Below, piece after piece: positions 57,092-64,000 of a DNA stretch of 64,000 nucleotides. A program made the position numbers and the translations under genes. The DNA is from Phytophthora sp. 'mugwort' (taxonomy: Eukaryota > Oomycota > Peronosporomycetes > Peronosporales > Peronosporaceae). A model generated the notes under the pieces. The model was given only the letters and a program-made list of their open reading frames with translations. It made no database searches and was not told the origin of the DNA. Location of the stretch: contig JAUCEF010000005.1 of assembly GCA_033558025.1 (NCBI GenBank), positions 8,122,001 to 8,186,000 on the forward strand, given 5' to 3'. How positions within the stretch are numbered: position 1 is the first letter of the stretch; every line of letters begins with the position of its first letter.

Positions 57092-58305
57092 TTAAGCTAC
57101 ACACACGTAGCCCTGTCTCAAGAAGCATTATAAACCTAAGTGTAAGTAAAACTTAATGGAATGCGTTTTCTAAAGCCAATATTGGTCCCACTCGGCACAT
57201 AAACCTCGGAGTTCAGGATCAGTTCAAGATTGGCGCGAGAGCTTGGCAAGACGCGCTTAGAATACGTCCAGCGCGACGCCGACAAGTGGAGGAATGAACG
57301 AACGGCGCATGGCCTCAACAAAGATCGAGCTTCAATTTCCACCTTGAGCCCTTATTACTGTTAGGCGAGTGCGAGTGGCGCTACCGTGTCCGAATTGCTA
57401 CTAGCAATTTGCTAGAACGGACTTCTCAGCCGCTGCATCCATTACGTTTGTAGCTAAAGAATGAAACCTAATGCTGTAGTCGAGATTCACCATGATCCAT
57501 AAGCTTCTCGGCCGTGATGCAGCGGCAAAGAAGCCATTGGATCTATTTTAGCAAGTGCAGCACGGCAGGAAGTTATGATCCACACAAACACATGAACCGG
57601 CTACCGGGATTAGGGTTAGTTGCTCAAGAGGTCTATGGTACAGAGGAGCCTGCCTAAGTAAGTATTTGCTGTATAAGGTTCAAACTTTTAATCAAGTATA
57701 GGAAGTTGCATGATTAGTCGGACACAATACAATTTTGGCGAAAGTAAAATATGTAAATATTTACATGTACAATACACTACAGTTTATAATAGGGTGGATA
57801 ACGCATACTGGTAAACCAAATATAAAATATAAAGTATATTGAAAATTATCAAGAATAAAAGTCTAATATAGTACGAATATATAACGGATATCACGATACA
57901 GGCAAGTTAATTTTTAGACAGGTTCATCTGGAACGGTCACAATCCTTCAATCGAACGAGCATTGTCTCCGCCAAACAGCATACTCGGCCGCCTCCGCCGT
58001 GTACTTATCGCCCCCGATCGCCTATATACCATACAACCCTCTGCAACTGAAATGTTCTGGCCGGCCTCCGCTACGGCATATTCAACTCACTTTCGCGAAA
58101 AATCAAGCCACTGCGTTGTACGATCGCCGTATCGCAGGCCTCATCGGATGGAGCCCATTCGTCGGCCATCAACACTTTATCACTTACCATTGTGTCGTTT
58201 GTTCGGTCCACCTTTCCAAGAGTGGCTCTAAGCTCCACGACGGAACAACCAAAAAGATTCTTCAAGACCCGCAGCTTTGGTACTGTACACTCCTCAATCG
58301 ACGCC
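57092..58305. other. Spacer between FYVE genes 1 and 2
   Basis: AT-rich, noncoding in the part 57650-57950. The frame at 57962-58316 overlaps the next promoter and has no motif. An Inr-like element sits at 58288. Confidence 0.4.
58288..58298 (+). promoter_or_regulatory. Inr-like element of FYVE gene 2
   Basis: CACTCCTCAAT differs by one base from the initiator consensus CATTYYNCAWT and lies 7 nt before the proposed start codon. Confidence 0.45.
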
Positions 58306-60465
58306 ATGCCTCGTAGGTCGGCGCCTTTCCTGCCGCGCACGGACTCCGTCAGCTCTACTGTTTCATCGTAAGTAGTCTGTCAGTCTGCTATCTGTCTGCT
58401 GTCTGTCTGTCTGTCTGTGTGTGTCTACCATTTTCTGAAGTTTGTAACGGTCTCCCAGTAGAAAAAACGTTCTTCTCTTTCGGTGCTCGTCACTAATGAT
58501 ATCATACTGTGCCGGTGTTGCAGCTACCGAGCTGGCAAGCTCCAGTTTCCTCTACCTGATGATTATTTCCCACCGGTGAGTCTCTCACTGACCCAGGTGC
58601 AGCAGTACCAGTCCCAAGCGGAGAAGATGGCCACCGAGGCGATGGAGTCCTGTCGGGACCACGAGAACCAGGTCGCCGGCTTTGGCGTGAAGGACGAAAA
58701 GCGCTGGCAGGACGTTGCACGCGACACGGATCTCTCAATCGCGCGACGCAAGCAAGGGCCACATACCATCACGCGCACGTTTGGAACGGTGACAGGCGAT
58801 TTCCACCGCTTCGTGGACTTCTTCTCGTCGGAGACGTCGGAGCAGCTATTCGCGTGGAACCAATTCTTCTTCGGCTGCGCTGTGGATGCCGTTGTGTTGT
58901 GCAATCTGGACCTGGACAAGGCAGACACGCAGGCGACTCTCGGTATAAAGTGGACTTGCTTGCAGCCGTCAGTGCTCACACGCAAACGCGACGAGTGCTT
59001 TCTAGAGTATATTGTGTTCAAGAAGGACGACCAGGGCCGCGATGCTGCGGTATTGGTGCATATTCCCGTCGATATCCCGGAGTGTCCGCCACTGCCGTAC
59101 GAGTTGAAGACCAAGCGCGAAAAGATCACTACCGTCACGGTAGTGCGTGAATCCGACTCGAGCATGAATACCACGCAGGTATTTATGCTGAGTCAGTGTG
59201 AACACAAGGGGCTCACGGCTTCTACGAAATACTGCAGAAAGCTCCTGCGAGCACTGAAGGATGTCTCTCTCTCAGCCGATGCTAAGCGGATTGCCACTAC
59301 TATTAGCACGCCAGGATTTATGGAGCAGTCGCGCGTCGGAGGCGAGCCTTTTGCTGCAGGAGACACGATCCGTCCTTGGGTGCCCACGAGTGTTCAACAC
59401 GGCTGCACGAGCTGCTCTCGACCCTTCCGCGCTGGTCACAGACGTCGACACTGTCAAATGTGTAGCGATGTGTTCTGTACCAAGTGCCTCGTTCAACGAG
59501 CCGGCATTCGACAGGAGAAGAACGCCTTCAGTAACTACACGATGATGACCAACCAACGGACATTCCGCGTAGTGCAGTCGCTATTCTGCAAAGTGTGCGT
59601 TACTCGTTCACGCGAGGAAGACGTAGAAACTACTCAGGATCAAGGCGAGGGTATTCGTCGCTCGGTGGCATCATCCAAATCGTCTTCAGTGCCCCGGCGT
59701 TCGTCACTGGGATCGTCCGCACAACCGCAGAGCTCCAAGTGCTCGTCTCCGACGTCTTCGTTGCCGCGTAGATCTCACTCCCAACAAAACGATGCACCTC
59801 GCCGCAGTGCGACCTGGAGCGAAGAGAACCGTGCGTCTTGGTGGTCTGAAAACGAGTCGGACGCGTGCAGTTGGAAGTCGGGGTCTGGTCGGTTCAGCAC
59901 GATCTCACGCAATTACAGCGGGGCCCCAACCGTCCGTTCATCGCTTAGCTCCGAGCACTCTTTGAGTAGAAACTCCTTCCTAGCAGTGCAATCTTTGGAG
60001 GCTCCTCGCGAGATTGATGCGAACCGGGTCGACGACCGCATCGACGAGCGCTCCAGTATCTATGAGGTGATCGACACGAAGGACATGGTGCCCGAGTCTG
60101 GGCTTCAGAAGCAGCTGCGGAGCCAGCAGTCTTCTGCTTCCGAATCGGACTCGGCCGACGACGACTTCTTCAGTGAGTTTCCCGACACCGCGCGTGTTCG
60201 CTACACATCCATTCCGGTGGCTCCGACGTTTGTGCCGCCACGCTCAATCGCTCGGCGCACACGCAGCACGGAACAGGCCGAACCCCTCGCTGCTTCAAAG
60301 TCGCTGGACCAGTGCATTGCGGAGCAGACCGAGCTCCTGCAACAGGTGCTGTCCGCGAGCCGCGGCTTCGCCCCCGAGGTTCAGGCGTGCGTCAAGGCGC
60401 CGTCCGTGACCCAAAGTATCCGCGAAGACGACAAGAACCAGGACGATGGCGTTTATGAGCTGTAA
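58306..60465 (+). CDS. START-like/FYVE zinc finger protein, cluster member 2, two exons
   Basis: Exon 1 is 58306-58367 (MPRRSAPFLPRTDSVSSTVS), then a 156-nt intron (GTAAGT to TTGCAG, with a CTGT repeat inside), then exon 2 58524-60465. Joined length is 2004 nt, 667 aa. Splicing replaces the artificial N terminus of the open frame, which starts in the intron. A START-like domain covers about residues 25-270 (FGTVTGDFHRFVDFF, FAWNQFFFG, GIKWTCLQPS, DIPECPPLP). The finger begins at C315: CTSCSRPF, then RRRHCQMCSDVFC, where family members have RRHHCRxCG; this may weaken lipid binding. The tail is long and Ser-rich, with YEVIDTKDMVPESG and the terminal motif LDQCIAEQTELLQQVL. Confidence 0.9.
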
Positions 60466-60910
60466 TCCTTCTAGACCGAGGCATTTATCGGGAAGACAGC
60501 GATGATACAATAGTAAACCAACACCACTCAGCATGGTATGAGCAGAGTATATACATCAAGATAGAACCACCGTTTCCATAGTCATCGGGTAAATGTCCAC
60601 GTTGGTGACTGCGGCCTTGACTTTGTACCTGGCTTTCAAGTCAAGAACGTGGGTCATTGCTACGCCAACCGCCGATGAGTGCCGAGACGTTTGTGTGGCT
60701 GGCATGCCGATGAGGCATACAGCTAAACGCGCATGCTTGCTTTACTGCGAGGTACTACTAGCAGTAATAAATGCCGCATCTCGCAAAATAAGTCCGGCCG
60801 TATATCATCTCATCTGTGGCCCCATCTGACCGTTCACATCACCACCTGCGTGCGGGGCCAACTACACGGGACCACTGAGGCCCAGTGACTGGGCAACTGG
60901 GCAACACTCG

Positions 60911-60921
60911 CATTATTCAAT
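60911..60921 (+). promoter_or_regulatory. Inr-like element of FYVE gene 3
   Basis: CATTATTCAAT differs by one base from the initiator consensus. It lies downstream of the first ATG of the open frame (60885) and 107 nt before the ATG at 61029, which favours the later start. Confidence 0.45.
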
Positions 60922-61028
60922 CCACCGCAACGTCGGCCACGAACTCGATCGAGTGGTTAGCTAACTCGTCAGCTCTTCAACACATTGTAGCGACGGGTCA
61001 ATCACGGAGCTGGTTGTACCAGATCGAC

Positions 61029-62555
61029 ATGTTCGCTGCCTTTCCCACCAAAGCGACCTCGTTCCCCCTGCCGGACGACTACTTTCCTGATGTTCAGCTA
61101 TCGGCGCTGCAGGTCCTCGAACTCGAAGAGAAGGTGGCACTAGCAGTGAAGAACGCGCTGACCGACTATGACCTGCACCAGGCCATGGGCTCAAACCCGA
61201 TCTACAACAAAGGCTGGAAGACACTGGGCAAAGTCGGCGACCTCACCTCTGTCCGACAGAACGGCGACGCAGCCGCCTGCCACTGCCGCATCTTCGGCCG
61301 GATCCGTGGGGACTACCGCAACTTTATCAACTTCTTCTACGCCGAGACTTCCAGCCAGCTCTACACCTGGAACCAGTTCATGTTCGGCAACGCCGTGGAC
61401 GCCGCCATCCTGAAAAATATTCACACGAGCGCGTCAGGTAAGCCGCACCTGTACCTGGGCATCAAATGGACGTGTCTGCAGCCGTTTGCGCTTGTCAAGA
61501 AGCGTGACACGTGTTTCCTTGAGTTCATGACCTTCACGAAAGATTTGAAGGGCCAGGACGTCGGAGTGCGCGTGAATATGCCGCTAACTCTTCCCGAATG
61601 CCCGCCACTACCAGACAAGATGAAGACCAAACGGATGAAGATGCTCATCGTGTCCATTGTACGCCCCACGGAGGGAGATCCACGCTCAACCGAGCTGTTC
61701 CTTATGAGTCACAACGATTTTGCTGGATTTGCCGTCCCCGGGTTCTTCTTCAAGAGGCTTATGACAAAGTTGAACGACATGGCCATCTGGGTAGACTCGA
61801 AACTGATCGCGGTTCACGGCATCATGAAGCGGAATTGCTGGGTGGACAAGAAGTCGCGCTCTGAGTGCCGGATTTGTTCGCGCGATTTCTCGACGACTCG
61901 CCGTCGCCAGCACTGTCGGCTGTGCGGCGACGTGTTCTGCCGGCAGTGTTTGATTTCCCGTGGCGCACGGGAAGGAGACGAAGACGGCGGCAACAGACAG
62001 AAGACTTTCACCGTTGCGCAGACAAAGTTCTGCCGCGGGTGTGTGGCCAAAGTACGGGACTTAGACGTGACGCTGCTGGCCCCAGGGACACACGGCAAGA
62101 TCGGGGACAAATCTGACGCTTTTAACCTGTTCGCGGACTCGGGGACGTCAACGAAACCTGACGGTGACCACACATCTTTCGAGTCGTCTGGAGATTACGA
62201 TGAGGAGGACGTGCAGGTCTTGCTTCGCTCTTCATCTAATTCTGAACTGCTTGAAACGATCCGGTCGTCTGGCGAACGTGATGACGATGATGATGATGTA
62301 GATGACCGATACAGCGAGCTGAGTGCCGTGGACCGCAAGCCCATGGGCATCGACATGTCGAAGCTCATGTCCGCGTCTGAAATGATGCGGCGGATCAACG
62401 CCGGGGTCTCCTTCGACAAAGACGGATCCGCTCACCAGTATACCAACAGCTTGGAAAAGGTAGTATCGAGTCGGACAATTGACCAGTGCATTGCCGAGCA
62501 GGAGGATCTCTTGAGGAGGTTAATGCTCGCTGCTCAAGGCAGAGCACAACCGTAA
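61029..62555 (+). CDS. START-like/FYVE zinc finger protein, cluster member 3
   Basis: 508 aa from the ATG at 61029 (MFAAFPTKATSFPLPDDYFP), chosen over the ATG at 60885 because an Inr-like site lies between them and the paralogues start at this distance from FPLPD. No intron is needed. START-like domain at about 15-265 (FGRIRGDYRNFINFFYAET, TWNQFMFGNA, GIKWTCLQPF, LPECPPLPDK). The finger begins at C280: CRICSRDF, RRRQHCRLCGDVFC, CRQC-type, then FCRGC; one His of the RHHCR motif is Gln. An Asp-rich run (DDDDDDVDD) and the terminal motif IDQCIAEQEDLLRRLML follow. It is closest to member 1 in the START part. Confidence 0.92.
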   Translation: MFAAFPTKATSFPLPDDYFPDVQLSALQVLELEEKVALAVKNALTDYDLHQAMGSNPIYNKGWKTLGKVGDLTSVRQNGDAAACHCRIFGRIRGDYRNFINFFYAETSSQLYTWNQFMFGNAVDAAILKNIHTSASGKPHLYLGIKWTCLQPFALVKKRDTCFLEFMTFTKDLKGQDVGVRVNMPLTLPECPPLPDKMKTKRMKMLIVSIVRPTEGDPRSTELFLMSHNDFAGFAVPGFFFKRLMTKLNDMAIWVDSKLIAVHGIMKRNCWVDKKSRSECRICSRDFSTTRRRQHCRLCGDVFCRQCLISRGAREGDEDGGNRQKTFTVAQTKFCRGCVAKVRDLDVTLLAPGTHGKIGDKSDAFNLFADSGTSTKPDGDHTSFESSGDYDEEDVQVLLRSSSNSELLETIRSSGERDDDDDDVDDRYSELSAVDRKPMGIDMSKLMSASEMMRRINAGVSFDKDGSAHQYTNSLEKVVSSRTIDQCIAEQEDLLRRLMLAAQGRAQP

Positions 62556-63011
62556 TGCATAATTACAGTACAGCACCGGCAAAGGTGTAGAACTTGCGCC
62601 GGTTCAAGATCGCACCGACAATGGAAATCTTTACACTATCATCGGGACAGCGGCAGCACCCGTATGCGCTCGCCCATTGTGATTATTAGCGGCGTCAAGG
62701 GAGGAATAGCGACACAGCGCTTGGCAAGGCGTTTGTTGCCCGAACTTTCTCATCACACCTTCGATTGACAAGACGCGTGTACATGTATTAGCGTCATGAG
62801 CAATGTAGGAACCACGCATCGGATACGCTACGCAAAACAAGGTGAAAATATTGAAGCGATCTCTGCTCTTTGAGCAACTACATGTAGTAGACCACTGAAA
62901 CATTGATTCAGTAAAACGGTAATACACTCGGAAGTCCTAACACTACGTGTGATGTACGTGACTGTACTTTAGTCATCGTTAGTTGTTTGAGTTCGCTCAT
63001 GATTCGAACAT
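62556..63011. other. Convergent spacer between FYVE genes 3 and 4
   Basis: 456 bp with no recognised element; 3' flanks of two converging genes. Confidence 0.5.
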
Positions 63012-64000
63012 TTACTGGTGCTGTCCGTGGGCGCTCGGCGGGTAGTATCCGGCGGACGAGTTGGCTGCCATCACTAAGCGCTTAAGCAGCACTTCCTGCT
63101 CCTGAAGACGCTGATCGATCGACACGTTTGATCGCATTGAGCTGAATAAAACCTGCTCTGCTAGTGCATCCGCATCCATCGGAGATTCCTCCAGTGGGGA
63201 CGACACAATCTGCCGTGTGGTGGACACGATCTCGTTCGACTCATCATCATCAAAAATCTCGATCACGTCATCGCCGTAGTCATCGTCTTCATCCTCCTCC
63301 ATCGGCGGAAGCTTGACGCTCCTGTTGCTTGAAACCCCGTAGGCAGATTCATTGTCCTCGTTTGACGGCGAGTCCACAAGGCGAACGGCCTTGAAATCCA
63401 GTGCCGCAAGCGATTCCCGCATCGCCCGAAGTTCCTCTTCCTCGACCTCCTGCACCACACGCTCCGCACCAGCCATTGTTCGGAGGTGGCGCAGGTCAAT
63501 CAGCATCGGAGAAACGGGTTCCATGACTTCGGCCTCGATCTCGTCGTCCAGTGAAGACGACACGCTGGTTTTCGTTTCCGATTGAGCCTCCGAGTCGATG
63601 CTGCTCGAGAATTTTCCTTGCGGCAAACTCATGATTTCGATCGTGGACTCTTCATCTTCAGAATCCGCGACAATGTGTTTTTGGGGTGGGGCGGAACGTG
63701 CAGAGCTGTCATCCACCGGCGAAAGCGAGACAATTGACGACCCGTTAGCCAGCGTGAAACTATACGCGTTGTCAAAGCTTCGGCTGCGGGGTTTGACCGC
63801 CATCCAACCCGTGGATTCGGCGTTGGACACGCCTTCGTCCTGGCTGTCAGTCACTGGGGCATTCTGGGCATCGGAATTACGAACTTTACCCATGCAGACT
63901 TTACAAAACATTGTCTTGACTACCTGAAACGTGCGAGGGGTCGAGGTAGCGCTGTCGTTAAGCATCGGGGCATCACGAATCGTCATGCATCGACGGCAAG
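63012..64000 (-). CDS. FYVE-type protein, cluster member 4 (partial, cut by window end)
   Basis: Minus-strand gene whose 5' part lies beyond the window. The visible C-terminal part begins inside the finger with CRRCMTIRDAPM, followed by RTFQVVKTMFCKVCMGKVR, the last Cys pair. Then comes a Ser/Glu/Asp-rich tail with DEEDDDYGDDVIEIFDDD-like acidity and the cluster motif VSIDQRLQEQEVLLKRLVMAA, ending SAHGQHQ. The START-like domain should lie to the right of the window. It is convergent with member 3, so the cluster contains one inverted copy. Confidence 0.88.
   Translation of the reverse strand, partial: CRRCMTIRDAPMLNDSATSTPRTFQVVKTMFCKVCMGKVRNSDAQNAPVTDSQDEGVSNAESTGWMAVKPRSRSFDNAYSFTLANGSSIVSLSPVDDSSARSAPPQKHIVADSEDEESTIEIMSLPQGKFSSSIDSEAQSETKTSVSSSLDDEIEAEVMEPVSPMLIDLRHLRTMAGAERVVQEVEEEELRAMRESLAALDFKAVRLVDSPSNEDNESAYGVSSNRSVKLPPMEEDEDDDYGDDVIEIFDDDESNEIVSTTRQIVSSPLEESPMDADALAEQVLFSSMRSNVSIDQRLQEQEVLLKRLVMAANSSAGYYPPSAHGQHQ

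Noticed and set aside
58483..58523. Start of the FYVE gene 2 frame at 58483
   Set aside because: These codons lie in the intron; a spliced first exon at 58306 fits in phase and gives a proper N terminus.
60885..61028. 48-codon N-terminal extension of FYVE gene 3
   Set aside because: An Inr-like site lies inside it, and the paralogues begin close to FPLPD. The later ATG is preferred.

Overview
The window looks like a piece of an oomycete genome, most likely Phytophthora or a close relative. The grounds are mostly intron-poor genes, short introns (62-156 nt) where they occur, matches to the oomycete initiator core element CATTYYNCAWT just upstream of start codons, a secreted GH17 glucanase, a PDR-type ABC transporter remnant, a cluster of START-like/FYVE proteins, and a mix of Crypton, Harbinger, MULE, hAT, Tc1/mariner, copia and tyrosine-recombinase retroelement remains. 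This is an inference from gene content; no database was searched.

Layout. 1-881: decayed Old Yellow Enzyme gene. 1150-3768: MAP kinase with an N-terminal PH-like domain. 4332-5213: secreted GH17 glucanase. 5373-6833 (minus, two exons): membrane-anchored JmjC protein. 7694-11188: broken PDR transporter that has lost the start of its second nucleotide-binding domain. 11403-12155: UTP11 of the ribosome-assembly machinery. 12237-15634 (minus, eight exons reconstructed here, 964 aa): protein with several calponin-homology-type domains.

From about 15.67 to 55.38 kb there is an almost unbroken 39.7-kb block of transposable elements, all apparently decayed: a copia element with both LTRs and a 5-bp target duplication inserted inside an older repeat; a Harbinger-type element; a hAT; a DIRS/Ngaro-like tyrosine-recombinase retroelement; MULE fragments; a second hAT; a Tc1/mariner; another MULE; a Crypton followed by a tRNA-like sequence; a second Harbinger; and a MULE with one intact 190-aa accessory ORF. 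Two 20-bp tandem arrays of one family lie 8.5 kb apart in this block. A second copy of the repeat that hosts the copia element lies at 54.2-54.5 kb in the opposite orientation and preserves the unoccupied insertion site.

From 55.38 kb to the end is a cluster of four paralogous genes (three on plus, the fourth on minus and cut by the window edge). Each complete member carries a START-like N-terminal domain and a FYVE-like zinc finger, and all four end in a short conserved motif around DQCIAEQEELLRR. They probably act at endosomal or other phosphoinositide-bearing membranes, although the basic lipid-binding motif is altered in two of them. The window therefore shows two compact gene-dense blocks around a TE-filled island.
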